Positions 8,063-15,673 of a stretch of DNA of 42,285 bases are shown here, piece by piece (the stretch's first letter is position 1; each line of letters starts with the position of its first letter). A program made the position numbers and the translations under genes. The stretch is from positions 1-42,285 of the forward strand of contig NZ_BDBI01000052.1 in NCBI RefSeq assembly GCF_001612905.1. The letters run 5' to 3'. The notes beneath the pieces are model-generated. The model did not search any database. It was given only the letters and a program-made list of their open reading frames with translations, and was not told the origin of the DNA. The DNA comes from Nocardia ignorata NBRC 108230. GTDB lineage: Bacteria > Actinomycetota > Actinomycetes > Mycobacteriales > Mycobacteriaceae.

Positions 8063-8861
8063 TGCGTGGCCGCGTCACCGCCGCGTTTCTCGCGGTGGCC
8101 ACCGCCGCGACTCTCGGCCTGACCGGATGCGCGGGCGGTGACGACAAGCCGCTCGGCACCCCCGACGCGCCGCCGCCGACCCGAGGTTCCGCCGGGTACC
8201 ACCCTCGTGGTCGCCGCCCAGCAGGAGCGGTTTGCAGCATGCGCTTCGGCTCTCGGGGGAGCTGGACAAGCTGCCGTTCAAGATCGAGTTCGCGAACTTC
8301 GTCGGCGGGGCAGGACGTGCCGATCGCCGGCTCGTACCAGACCAACCCCCAGGCGCTGAAACTCGCTGTCACTCCGGGCTTGTCGATGCGGCGCCGCTGA
8401 TCGAACCGAATGTGACCAGGTTGCTGCCCACCCTCCGGCACTTCGCTGATCCCGGATTCGGAGACGAGCGGCATCTACAGCGGGCTCGCCTATCTGTACG
8501 CGCGGCGTGCCATGGTGCAGGATCCGGCGAAGCGGCCGCGAGCCGGGCGTTGGTCGGCGCGTTCGTGCGGGCCTGGCACTGGACCAACACCCACAGCGCC
8601 GAATGGGCCGACGCGTACTACGTGCGCAACCAGGAGGTGAGCCCCGACGACGCGCGGCGGATCGTGGAATCGCTCGGCACCTATACGTTCCCGCACCTGG
8701 ACCGGCAGCCGGTCGCACGTCAGCAGAGCACGATCGACGCGATCGATGCCGCCGGTGAGTTGCCGCAAAAGATCACCGCCGCCGACGGTTTCGACCTGCG
8801 TTTCGATGCGGCGATCACCGAGGCCGTCACCGCGAGCGGCGTGTCATATTGCGGGGTATAG
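8063..8861 (+). pseudogene. Broken sulfonate-type ABC substrate-binding protein (SsuA-like)
   Basis: Pieces of one protein appear in three frames. A lipoprotein signal (AVATAATLGLTGCAGGDD, lipobox LTGC) lies near 8090-8150. VPPGTTLVVAAQQ follows in a second frame, and LQHALRLSGELDKLPFKIEFANFVGGA in a third (about 8235-8310). Next come DVPIAGSYQTNPQALKLAV (about 8320-8375), SGIYSGLAYLYARRAMVQDPAK (about 8470-8535), and a long clean tail from LVGAFVRAWHWTNTHSAEW to GVSYCGV before the stop at 8859-8861. The frame changes, plus a missing central lobe (the jump near 8310 and near 8400), show that the gene is dead. The family binds alkanesulfonates, taurine or similar organosulfur compounds. Confidence 0.82.
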
Positions 8862-8888
8862 ATATTGCGATCCATCGCGGAGAGTCCC

Positions 8889-8973
8889 GGACGGCGCGCT
8901 GTCGTGTTCCAGGATTCGCGGCTGCTGCCCCTTGTCACGGGTACTCGACAAGGTGGCGCTCGGACTCACCGAC
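8889..8973 (+). pseudogene. Remnant of an SsuB-type ABC ATPase
   Basis: A fragment of about 25 residues is split over two frames: RRAVVFQDSRLLPL, then VLDKVALGLTD. This matches the Q-loop region of SsuB/TauB ATPases (consensus VFQDxRLLPWxxVLDNVALGL). Walker A, the signature and Walker B are all absent. It sits between the binding-protein and monooxygenase remnants, where an ssuB gene would be expected. Confidence 0.65.
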
Positions 8974-8981
8974 CGCGCAGG

Positions 8982-9396
8982 CACGCCCACCCGCACCTAT
9001 TACGAGCCGTACAACCTCGCACGGTTGTTCTCCTCGCTCGACCACATCTCGGGCGGCCGAACGGGCTGGATCATCGTCGCCACCGGAACCGACGTGGCGG
9101 CAGCCGATTTCGGCCTCGACCGGGCGGCAGGCATCTACGCGGACGCGGACAAGATTCACTCGATCGATTTCGTCGCTGAATATCTGCGCGTGCGTGGGCC
9201 TTTCAACTCGGGCCGGACACCCAGGGGCGGCCCGCGCTGGTGCAGGCCGGTGCCTCCAACGAGGGGCCGTGCGTTCGCGAGCCGGTACGCCGAGGCGATT
9301 CATCACGGCGCACCAGCGCCTTTCGGATGCCCAGTTCTTCTACGCCGATATCAAGGCGAAGGCCGCGGAGTACGGGCGTGTCACCGGCGTCGCCAG
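8982..9396 (+). pseudogene. Remnant of a flavin-dependent monooxygenase (NtaA/DszA-type LLM family)
   Basis: Fragments in three frames follow the order of a bacterial luciferase-like monooxygenase: PTRTYYEPYNLARLFSSLDHISGGRTGWIIVATG, DFGLDRAAGIYADADKIHSIDFVAEY (to about 9190), VQAGASNEG (about 9240), AFASRYAEAI (about 9280), then TAHQRLSDAQFFYADIKAKAAEYGR (about 9300-9380). YEPYNLAR..SLDH.S.GR.GW and VQAG.S..G are family signatures. N-terminal catalytic segments and the C-terminal third are missing. Together with the adjacent SsuA- and SsuB-like remnants it suggests a lost pathway for an organosulfur compound; a nitrilotriacetate-like substrate cannot be excluded. Confidence 0.75.
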
Positions 9397-9405
9397 CGGC
9401 ACTGT

Positions 9406-9528
9406 TTCGCCGCCGGTTACGCGGCACTGCCTTTCACCGATTCCGTACTCGCCATGGGCGCGGCCACCATGCTGCTCGGTCCGGCGAACGGGTTGAGCAA
9501 CGGTCTCATCATGACCGTCGGGCGTTCG
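9406..9528 (+). pseudogene. Remnant of an MFS transporter
   Basis: An open stretch reads AGYAALPFTDSVLAMGAATM, then LLGPANGLSNGLIMTVGR. The second part resembles a late membrane segment of major facilitator carriers (LLGxGNGLSSGxVMTLG). No other part of such a carrier is present on either side. The call rests on one motif and is tentative. Confidence 0.4.
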
Positions 9529-9561
9529 CAGCCCCACCGGACCGGGGGCCACGGTTGTCCG

Positions 9562-10152
9562 CTATCGCGCGGGTGGCTGCCACTCAGGGTCGCGACCGGT
9601 GACACCGAGGATGCGTTCGATGAGGGGGGCATCGGGGGAGACCGGCACTTCGGGACCGTAGATACCCATGCCGCGCCCTTGCTCGGCGGTGGCGGCGGTT
9701 TCGGCGTAGACGTCCGCGAGGAGATCGTCGTCCCACGACACCGGCGTGCCGAGTGCTCGGGACAGGTCCCAGCCGTGCACGATCAGCTCGCCGACGACCA
9801 TCCCGCCGATCATCGCCGAGGGCAGTTCCGTCGGGCCACCCATATGGGTGACGCCGTCCCACGCGGCTGGGTCACGCCAGATGGTGGCGAGTTCGTCGAG
9901 CTGCGTTTCGAGGGCCGCCGCCCAGTCTGCGGTGACCAGGTCGACGTCGGATTCGGCAGGGGCAGGCGGCGGAACACTTTCCTTACGACCCGCCCCGATC
10001 AGCGACGGGCCCCAGAACAACAGGTGATTGAGCAGAGCACGCACATCGAACTCGGCACATGGTGTCGGCGCGGTCAGCTGATCCGGTGTGACAGTACGGA
10101 TGATCTTCGACAACGGCACCGCAGCGCGGGCCACACGTTCGTTCTCGGACAT
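9562..10152 (-). CDS. TIGR03086 / DinB-like maleylpyruvate-isomerase-fold protein
   Basis: This 196-residue protein belongs to the TIGR03086 group of the DinB/MDMPI fold, which in characterised members uses mycothiol and a metal. Visible family features are the N-terminal helix PLSKIIRTVTPDQLTAPTPCAEFDVRALLNHL, with the first metal-ligand histidine in NHLLF, and the GELIVHGWDLSRALG motif with a second histidine. These fit a three-histidine site only in part. The ATG at 10152 was preferred over an upstream ATG at 10203, which would extend the protein into the region of the divergent regulator's promoter. Its reaction is unknown. It is divergent from the AraC gene at 10215. Confidence 0.8.
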   Translation of the reverse strand: MSENERVARAAVPLSKIIRTVTPDQLTAPTPCAEFDVRALLNHLLFWGPSLIGAGRKESVPPPAPAESDVDLVTADWAAALETQLDELATIWRDPAAWDGVTHMGGPTELPSAMIGGMVVGELIVHGWDLSRALGTPVSWDDDLLADVYAETAATAEQGRGMGIYGPEVPVSPDAPLIERILGVTGRDPEWQPPAR

Positions 10153-10202
10153 AGGGCCAGCCAACCACCGGGCGCCCACCCGTGTCTTGAACAAACGCGA
10201 CA

Positions 10203-10208
10203 TACACT
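10203..10208 (+). promoter_or_regulatory. Predicted -10 box for the AraC gene
   Basis: TACACT precedes the GTG at 10215 by 6 nt, the arrangement of a leaderless gene. It lies in the short region shared with the divergent gene that ends at 9562. Confidence 0.5.
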
Positions 10209-10214
10209 CCCGGC

Positions 10215-10973
10215 GTGCAGCGAGACCCACGGGAACTCGGCGGTGCGTGGCGGACCTCGCAACGCCACACCTTCAACGAGCCGCCCGCCGAGCTGGCGGG
10301 ATACGTGGAACGGTTCTGGGCGGTCGCCTGGAATTACGACCGGCCCTACCGCCAGCTGGTCGTACCGCTGCCCAATGTCCACCTCACCTGTCGGGACGGA
10401 CGCGCCGAACTGCACGGCCCGTCGTCCTCACACGTGTATCGCGAGCTCTCCGGCATCGGCTCCGTGTTCGGGGTCGCCTTCCGGCCGGGAATGTTCCGGC
10501 CGTTCCTCGGCGCATCCGTCGCGTCGTTGCGCGACCGGACGATCGACGCCACAACGGTTTTCGGACCCGGCGTGACAAGTCTCACCGATGCCGAAGCGGC
10601 CTGCCGGTTCCTCGAAGCCCGGCTGCCCGAGCCCGATTCCCGCGCCGATCTCGCGGCGCGGGTGGTGGCCGGTATCGCCGCCGACCCCACCGTGACCAGG
10701 GTCGACGAGGTGGCGGATCGGTTCGGGACCACGGTGCGCGGGCTGCAGCGGCTGTTCGCGGAGTACGTCGGAATCAGTCCGAAATGGGTGATTCGGCGGT
10801 ATCGGCTTCGGGAGATCACCGAGCGCCTCGCGACCGGGGAGGAGGTCGACTGGGCGGGGCTGGCCGCCGACCTCGGATACGCCGACCAAGCCCACCTCAG
10901 CCGGGATTTCCGCACCGTTTTCGGGGAGCCGCCGACGGGTTACGCACAGCGATACGACGGCTTCGGCGGCTGA
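10215..10973 (+). CDS. AraC family transcriptional regulator
   Basis: This is a 252-residue regulator. The N-terminal part (residues about 15-140: PAELAGYVERFWAVAWNYDRPYRQLVVPLPNVHLTC, GVAFRPGMFRPFLG) is the effector-type domain often seen in actinobacterial AraC proteins (DUF6597-like). The C-terminal half has the two helix-turn-helix motifs, VDEVADRFGTTVRGLQRLFAEYVGISPKWVIRRYRL and WAGLAADLGYADQAHLSRDFRTVFGEPPTGYA. It begins with GTG, which fits the TACACT box 6 nt upstream. Its targets are unknown; the divergent DinB-like gene, 62 bp away, is the obvious candidate. Confidence 0.87.
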   Translation: MQRDPRELGGAWRTSQRHTFNEPPAELAGYVERFWAVAWNYDRPYRQLVVPLPNVHLTCRDGRAELHGPSSSHVYRELSGIGSVFGVAFRPGMFRPFLGASVASLRDRTIDATTVFGPGVTSLTDAEAACRFLEARLPEPDSRADLAARVVAGIAADPTVTRVDEVADRFGTTVRGLQRLFAEYVGISPKWVIRRYRLREITERLATGEEVDWAGLAADLGYADQAHLSRDFRTVFGEPPTGYAQRYDGFGG

Positions 10974-11006
10974 CGATCGTCGGGCCGGGCCCGCGGCGGG
11001 CGCCCC

Positions 11007-11012
11007 TACAGT
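11007..11012 (+). promoter_or_regulatory. Predicted -10 box for the membrane hydrolase gene
   Basis: TACAGT precedes the ATG at 11019 by 6 nt, which is consistent with a leaderless transcript. Confidence 0.5.
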
Positions 11013-11018
11013 GGAGAT

Positions 11019-12155
11019 ATGTCGACGTTCGAGCGGCATCCGTCCACCGTCGCGGACTACGACGACGCGCGACGGCGGGCACGGCTGCGTGAAACCCGGG
11101 TAGGACTCCGGCGCTGGGGGCGCGTCCGGATGATGGCGATGCGAGCGGTGGGGGTGGTCCTCGTCGGGCTCATCGTGTTCGCCCAGTACTGGAAGTACGA
11201 CGTGATGCCCGAGCGGGCTCGGCTCGACCAGACCGCACCCGATCTGCTGCCGGTGTCGTTGCCCGCCGACTCCCGGGATTGGGATACCGCGGTGGTCGAT
11301 CTGGTCGGTCTCGGTGGGGTGAACGCCGTCCCGACCGCGTCGGCGCTGCCCGTGCTGAACCGGCTCGGTGTGGTGTGGGCGGTGCGTTACGACGATGCCG
11401 GTATCGACACCAAGGTCATCGCCGACATGATCGTGCGTGCCGCCCGCTACGGCGCCGTGCGCAACATCGTGCTCGTGGGGCACAGCATGGGCGGGGTGGT
11501 CGCGCTCGAGGTGGCCCGCCACATCCATCTGGGCAGTGACCGGCGATTGGTCGGGGTGGTTCTCGACTGCACGCCGATCGATCTCCATGCAGTTCGCCCC
11601 GAAAGTCGCAGTCGCGGAGCCGAACTGCTGCGCTGGACCGGCTGGCTGCCGGGCGCGCGGGAGAGCAGGCTGCTGCGCTTCACTGTCGAAATGGCGGCCA
11701 GGCGTGAACGTTTCACCGTGCCCGGTGCCCCGTTGCCCGGAATCGACTTCGGTGAGCTGCGCGAGGTGGCCGAAGAAGTGTTGCGCGACAAGATCTTCTC
11801 CGAGAACGCGGCGAGCAACGGCCTGATCGAATCGCAGTTCCTGGCCATCGTTGCCGGCGGTGGCGCCGCCGATCTGCGGGCGCTGGCTCGCCCCAACCCT
11901 GACCGTGAACGTCCGGCCATCGTGTTCATCCGCCCCCGCGACGCCGCTCGCGACGACGTAGTCGACGTCGAGTCCTCGCATCGGGTGCTCACCGAGCACG
12001 CGGGCGGGCCCGGCGGCAACTTGCTCGTGGTGCGGGCGAACGGAACCGGTCACGCGAACCCGATCCAGCGTCCGCGCGAATACAACGCCGCGATCGAGTC
12101 GCAGGTGCTGCCGTTTCTGTTCCGCTATCAGCAGGCGGTCCGCGACCGCCGGTGA
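11019..12155 (+). CDS. Membrane-anchored alpha/beta hydrolase
   Basis: This is a 378-residue protein with a positively charged N-terminus and one membrane segment at about residues 42-58 (AVGVVLVGLIVFAQYW), followed by an extracytoplasmic domain. The hydrolase core is visible as NIVLVGHSMGGVVALEVARHI, with Ser156 as the nucleophile in GHSMG and a late histidine (His345) in NGTGHANP. The acid residue is not certain; the run FIRPRDAARDD is a candidate. The substrate is unknown; lipases, esterases and thioesterases all use this fold. It ends four bases before the convergent bioQ gene. Confidence 0.78.
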   Translation: MSTFERHPSTVADYDDARRRARLRETRVGLRRWGRVRMMAMRAVGVVLVGLIVFAQYWKYDVMPERARLDQTAPDLLPVSLPADSRDWDTAVVDLVGLGGVNAVPTASALPVLNRLGVVWAVRYDDAGIDTKVIADMIVRAARYGAVRNIVLVGHSMGGVVALEVARHIHLGSDRRLVGVVLDCTPIDLHAVRPESRSRGAELLRWTGWLPGARESRLLRFTVEMAARRERFTVPGAPLPGIDFGELREVAEEVLRDKIFSENAASNGLIESQFLAIVAGGGAADLRALARPNPDRERPAIVFIRPRDAARDDVVDVESSHRVLTEHAGGPGGNLLVVRANGTGHANPIQRPREYNAAIESQVLPFLFRYQQAVRDRR

Positions 12156-12159
12156 GGAA

Positions 12160-12744
12160 TCAGCGCACCCGGGAACCGAGGATGGTGCGCACCCCGGCGA
12201 TGAACAACTGCAGGCCGAAGTCGAATCGTGCGGTGGCGTCCGGTGTCTCGAACAGGGGAGTGTTGTCGGCGGGCAGGGCACCGACCGAGTCCATCTGCAT
12301 GCGCGACTGTTCGTCGACGGTTTGGCCGAGTACGTAGTAGAGCAGGGTGTAGGCCGTGAGTTCGGCTTCCTCCCTCGTCATGCCCGCCCGGATCACGATG
12401 CCGGCCAGCCGTTCTCGCGCCTTGCTCGTGGTCAGCCGTGACGCGTAGGTCGCCGAGACCAGTTCGGCGCCGTCACGGTAGGCGAGCAGGCAGTCGCGCA
12501 GCCGATGCGCGAGCTCGGTGAGCTGCTCGGGCCATTCGGTGGCGGCGATCGGCTCGTCCATGGGTGCGAGGATCCGGTCGGCCACCGCACCGAGCAGCGA
12601 TTGCTTGTCCTTGACGTGCCAGTACAGCGCCCCCGGCTGCACCTGTAGCGACCCGGCCAACCTGCGCATCGTCAGATCCGCCAGCCCGTACTGATCCAGA
12701 ATCGTCACCGCGGCATCGACCACGTCCGTCTTCCGCAGCTGCAC
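12160..12744 (-). CDS. bioQ: TetR family biotin repressor BioQ
   Basis: This is a 194-residue regulator. Residues about 5-50 form the TetR helix-turn-helix (DVVDAAVTILDQYGLADLTMRRLAGSLQVQPGALYWHVKDKQSLL). The remainder is a TetR_C_1 type ligand and dimer domain. It is divergent from bioB, and the region between them carries an exact BioQ-type palindrome (TGAAC-N3-GTTCA, 12808-12820), the site known for mycobacterial and corynebacterial BioQ. That placement, rather than the TetR fold alone, supports the name. It is expected to repress biotin synthesis genes. Without the box it would be only a generic TetR protein. Confidence 0.85.
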   Translation of the reverse strand: MQLRKTDVVDAAVTILDQYGLADLTMRRLAGSLQVQPGALYWHVKDKQSLLGAVADRILAPMDEPIAATEWPEQLTELAHRLRDCLLAYRDGAELVSATYASRLTTSKARERLAGIVIRAGMTREEAELTAYTLLYYVLGQTVDEQSRMQMDSVGALPADNTPLFETPDATARFDFGLQLFIAGVRTILGSRVR

Positions 12745-12802
12745 AGGTGTCCTTCCGCCGATTCGCGACCCGAGTGTCGTGACTCACTACTTCCCGCTAC
12801 CC

Positions 12803-12820
12803 TATCCTGAACACCGTTCA
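12803..12820 (+). promoter_or_regulatory. BioQ box overlapping the bioB promoter
   Basis: TGAACACCGTTCA (12808-12820) is a perfect 5+3+5 palindrome that matches the known BioQ operator. TATCCT at 12803-12808 is a fitting -10 box for bioB, and the expected start point (about 12815) falls within the palindrome. BioQ bound here would block RNA polymerase directly. The ribosome site GAAGGGA precedes the bioB GTG at 12884. Confidence 0.85.
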
Positions 12821-12883
12821 AGTTGCACGGCCACCACCATCACCAGCGGCGCGTGCACGCCCCCGACGAAGGGACATCACGTC

Positions 12884-13897
12884 GTGACGCAGGCACCCGT
12901 CCGTACCGACATTCTCGCCATCGCCCGTGAGCAGGTGCTCGAGCGCGGCGTCGGCCTCACCGAGGAACAGACCGTCGAGGTGCTGCGCCTGGGCGACGAC
13001 CAGCTCGAAGCGCTGCTCGAGCTGGCCCACGAGGTCCGCATGAAGTGGTGCGGGCCCGAGGTCGAGGTCGAGGGCATCATCAGCCTCAAGACCGGCGGCT
13101 GCCCCGAGGACTGCCACTTCTGCTCGCAGTCGGGCCTGTTCCAGTCGCCCGTGCGCGCCGCCTGGCTCGACATCCCCAGCCTGGTCGAGGCCGCCAAGCA
13201 GACCGCCAAGACCGGCGCCACCGAGTTCTGCATCGTCGCCGCCGTGCGCGGGCCCGACGAGCGGCTGATGGCACAGGTCGCCGCCGGTGTGGAGGCCATC
13301 CGCAACGAGGTCGACATCCAGGTGGCGTGCTCGCTGGGCATGCTCAACCAGGAGCAGGTCGACCAGCTCGCCGCCATGGGCGTGCACCGCTACAACCACA
13401 ACCTCGAGACCGCCAAGTCGCACTTCCCGAAGGTCGTCACCACCCACACCTACGAGGAGCGCTGGGACACCCTGCGCATGGTGCGCGAAGCCGGCATGGA
13501 GGTGTGCTGCGGCGGCATCCTCGGCATGGGCGAGACCATCGAGCAGCGCGCGGAATTCGCCGCGCAGCTGGCCTCGCTCGAGCCCGACGAGGTGCCGTTG
13601 AACTTCCTCAACCCGCGTCCCGGCACCCCCTTCGGTGACCTCGAGGTGCTGCCCGCCGCCGACGCGCTGCGCGCGATCGCCGCGTTCCGGCTCGCGCTGC
13701 CGCGCACCATTCTGCGTTTCGCGGGCGGCCGCGAGATCACCCTCGGCGACCTCGGCGCCAAGCAGGGCATGCTCGGCGGCATCAACGCGGTGATCGTCGG
13801 CAACTACCTGACCACCCTCGGCCGCCCCGCCGAATCCGACCTCGACCTGCTCGGCGAACTGAAGATGCCGATCAAGGCGCTCAACGAAACGCTGTAA
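12884..13897 (+). CDS. bioB: Biotin synthase
   Basis: This radical SAM enzyme inserts sulfur into dethiobiotin, the last step of biotin synthesis. It is 337 residues long, typical for actinobacteria. The radical SAM cluster motif is CPEDCHFC (Cys73, Cys77, Cys80), followed by the SAM-binding region and YNHNLETAKSHFPKVVTTHTYEERWDT, GGILGMGET and NFLNPRPGTPFG. The arginine region near the auxiliary cluster is RTILRFAGGREITLG. The GTG at 12884 (VTQAPVRTD) was chosen because it has a good ribosome site and matches the family's N-terminal length. The frame is open upstream to 12779, but that part runs across the operator. It heads the bioB-bsaP-DUF2567 unit and is controlled by the BioQ box. Confidence 0.97.
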   Translation: MTQAPVRTDILAIAREQVLERGVGLTEEQTVEVLRLGDDQLEALLELAHEVRMKWCGPEVEVEGIISLKTGGCPEDCHFCSQSGLFQSPVRAAWLDIPSLVEAAKQTAKTGATEFCIVAAVRGPDERLMAQVAAGVEAIRNEVDIQVACSLGMLNQEQVDQLAAMGVHRYNHNLETAKSHFPKVVTTHTYEERWDTLRMVREAGMEVCCGGILGMGETIEQRAEFAAQLASLEPDEVPLNFLNPRPGTPFGDLEVLPAADALRAIAAFRLALPRTILRFAGGREITLGDLGAKQGMLGGINAVIVGNYLTTLGRPAESDLDLLGELKMPIKALNETL

Positions 13898-13957
13898 ATC
13901 GCTGTGTACGATCGGGAATCGACCAGGGCCGACACGGCGACCGAGGAGGTGACCGCC

Positions 13958-14167
13958 ATGGACGAACGCTACAACCCGTTCACGGGCAAGCGGATCGTGC
14001 CAGGGCTCGACGACGCGATGCCTGCGGCCGCCGCGCTCGGGCTGGAACCGCCACGGTTCTGTGAGCAGTGCGGGCGCCGGATGGTCGTGCAGATCAGCCC
14101 CGACGGCTGGTGGGCCAAGTGCTCGCGGCACGGCGTCACCGAATCGGCCCAGCTGGAACGCCGGTAG
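13958..14167 (+). CDS. bsaP: Biotin synthase auxiliary protein (BsaP family)
   Basis: This 69-residue protein follows bioB by 60 bp, as its homologue does in Mycobacterium tuberculosis (Rv1590 after Rv1589). Its features are NPFTGKRIVPGL near the N-terminus and a cysteine cluster FCEQCGRRMVVQISPDGWWAKCSRHG (two CxxC/CxxH-like pairs), suited to a metal or iron-sulfur site. Work on the mycobacterial protein indicates that it is needed for biotin synthase activity. The ATG at 13958 has an excellent ribosome site (GAGGAGGT, 13943-13950). A GTG at 13904 is open in frame but lacks one. Its stop overlaps the next start by one base. Confidence 0.87.
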   Translation: MDERYNPFTGKRIVPGLDDAMPAAAALGLEPPRFCEQCGRRMVVQISPDGWWAKCSRHGVTESAQLERR

Positions 14168-14817
14168 TGGACGCGGTGAGCGAGCCACGGCCGCAGGTGC
14201 TGCGCCGCGAGGTGATCGGCGTCGGTGCCGTGATCGTCGCCGTTCTCGCGGTGAGTGCCGCCGCCGGTGTGGTGTGGGGTCTGCTCGCGCCGACCGAACG
14301 GTTGCGGGTGACCCAGCCCGGCCGGGCCGCGGTGCTCACCGGGGAGAGCATGCACCTGTTCGACGCCGTCGGCATGTTCCTCTGTATCGGTGCGGCGGTG
14401 GCGGTGCTCACCACGATCGCGGCCTGGCGGGTGCGAATCGTGCGTGGGCCCGCGCTCGTGCTCGGACTGCTGTTCGCCTCGGCGCTCGGTGCGGCGATCA
14501 TGATGTGGATGGGGGAATGGGTTGCGGGCCTGCGGTATCCGCGGCCCGATGACCCGCCTGTCGGCCAGATCATCGCCCTGCCCGCCGAAATCGGTACCGA
14601 CATGGCGCTGCTCGTGCAACCGTTCCTCGCCGCGCTCGTGCTGCTGTTCCTCGCGGCCCTGCATCCCGCCGCCGACCTCGGATCGGGAGCGGTGGGGCTG
14701 CTCGGCGATCTGCGCCCCGCCGATTTCGACGACGACGAGGACTATCGCCTGCCCTACGGAGCCGAACAGTATCGGCCCAGCGGCGATTTCGACCCGAGTT
14801 CGCAACCTCGGGGCTGA
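14167..14817 (+). CDS. DUF2567 membrane protein
   Basis: This is a 216-residue protein with four clear membrane segments: VIGVGAVIVAVLAVSAAAGVVWG, MFLCIGAAVAVLTTIAAW, ALVLGLLFASALGAAIMMWMG and LVQPFLAALVLLFLAALH. An acidic, soluble tail (DDDEDYRLPYGAEQY) follows. It corresponds to Rv1591, the gene after bsaP in mycobacteria. The GTG start at 14167 overlaps the bsaP stop, so it is probably co-translated with bioB and bsaP. Its function is unknown. The conserved place suggests a link to biotin, but the sequence shows no catalytic motif. Confidence 0.82.
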   Translation: MDAVSEPRPQVLRREVIGVGAVIVAVLAVSAAAGVVWGLLAPTERLRVTQPGRAAVLTGESMHLFDAVGMFLCIGAAVAVLTTIAAWRVRIVRGPALVLGLLFASALGAAIMMWMGEWVAGLRYPRPDDPPVGQIIALPAEIGTDMALLVQPFLAALVLLFLAALHPAADLGSGAVGLLGDLRPADFDDDEDYRLPYGAEQYRPSGDFDPSSQPRG

Positions 14818-14887
14818 GCCTCCCCACCGCGCTACCATCGGCATATCGGCAGGTAGAGAGACTGCGCGCGGCTCGAGAGGAGCAGTC

Positions 14888-15421
14888 GTGGCATTCATCG
14901 GTGGTGGTCCCGTCGTCGAGGGGATCGATCCGAAATTCTGGCGGCTCACCCAGCCGCTCACCTATCGAGGTGCGGTCGAAACTTTCACCGTGCCCGCGGG
15001 ATTCCGCACCGACTTCGCCTCGGTGCCCCGTGCGCTCGTCTGGCTCATACCCCGCTACGGCGCCTACACCCGCGCGGCGATCCTGCACGACTATCTGTGC
15101 CGCACAGGCGAAGTCGGGCCGGCGGACGCCGACGGACTGTTCCGGCGCAGCCTTCGGGAAGCCGGTGTGTCGATACCGCGCCGCTGGATGATGTGGGCCG
15201 CGGTGCGATTCGGTTCGCGCCTGCGTGGAGCGACAGCGGGCGATGTCCTCGGCTGGTTTTTGATCGCGGTGCCCTCGGTGCTGTTCCTCGCCGTCCCGGT
15301 CGTGGTGGTGACCACCGCACTCGTGGTGTTCTGGTTCGTGGAGCTGCTCTTCTGGGCGGTCGGCCGGGTCGCCACCCACAGCGAGGTTCCGCCGCCCGCG
15401 CCACAGATGAAAACGGCCTGA
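14888..15421 (+). CDS. DUF1353 protein with C-terminal membrane segment
   Basis: This is a 177-residue protein. The first 110 residues match DUF1353 (FWRLTQPLTYRG, VPAGFRTDFASVPRALVWLIPRYGAYTRAAILHDYLC, then DADGLFRRSLREAGVSIPRRWMMWAAVRFG). The domain is best known from phage and prophage proteins, although it is also widespread in actinobacterial chromosomes. The histidine and aspartate of ILHDYLC are its most conserved polar residues. A long hydrophobic stretch near residues 120-160 makes the tail membrane-bound. The GTG at 14888 follows a good ribosome site (GAGAGGAGC). A possible -10 (TACCAT) lies near 14832. Function is not known, and no other phage gene is nearby. Confidence 0.78.
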   Translation: MAFIGGGPVVEGIDPKFWRLTQPLTYRGAVETFTVPAGFRTDFASVPRALVWLIPRYGAYTRAAILHDYLCRTGEVGPADADGLFRRSLREAGVSIPRRWMMWAAVRFGSRLRGATAGDVLGWFLIAVPSVLFLAVPVVVVTTALVVFWFVELLFWAVGRVATHSEVPPPAPQMKTA

Positions 15422-15511
15422 CCCGCATACCGTGCGGGCCGGTAAATCGGTGGATTCCGTCGGACCCGCTGCCTACCCTGGGGACGACGAATTTCGGGGG
15501 AGGACCTGGAC

Positions 15512-15670
15512 ATGAAGACCGAAGACAAGCAGGCGCCGACCGAGCGGCCCGATCTGGCAGCTTGGCGCAAGCGCCACGCGCTGCGCAGCTCGTCCGCGGC
15601 GACCGCGGTGCCGAGTGGCCGCACCTATCGACGCTCCACCAAGCACCGTGATCGGCGCTACGAATCCTGA
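15512..15670 (+). CDS. Small basic hypothetical protein (52 aa)
   Basis: This is a 52-residue reading frame with a strong ribosome site (GGGGGAGG) about 8 nt before the ATG. The protein is very basic in its second half (GRTYRRSTKHRDRRYES) and begins with an acidic, Lys/Glu-rich segment (MKTEDKQAPTERPDLAAWRKRH). I see no domain or membrane segment. It lies between two real genes and ends three bases before the convergent gene at 15674. It may be a small nucleic-acid-binding protein, but that is only inferred from its charge. Confidence 0.6.
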   Translation: MKTEDKQAPTERPDLAAWRKRHALRSSSAATAVPSGRTYRRSTKHRDRRYES

Positions 15671-15673
15671 CGG

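Noticed and set aside
12818..14188. A long open frame antisense to bioB and bsaP
   Set aside because: High GC makes antisense frames long. It runs against the strongly conserved BioB protein, is Ala/Gly/Asp-rich without domains and spans the BioQ operator.
14888..15421. Prophage remnant, because of the DUF1353 domain
   Set aside because: No other phage gene, integrase or attachment repeat is near, and DUF1353 also occurs in ordinary actinobacterial genes.
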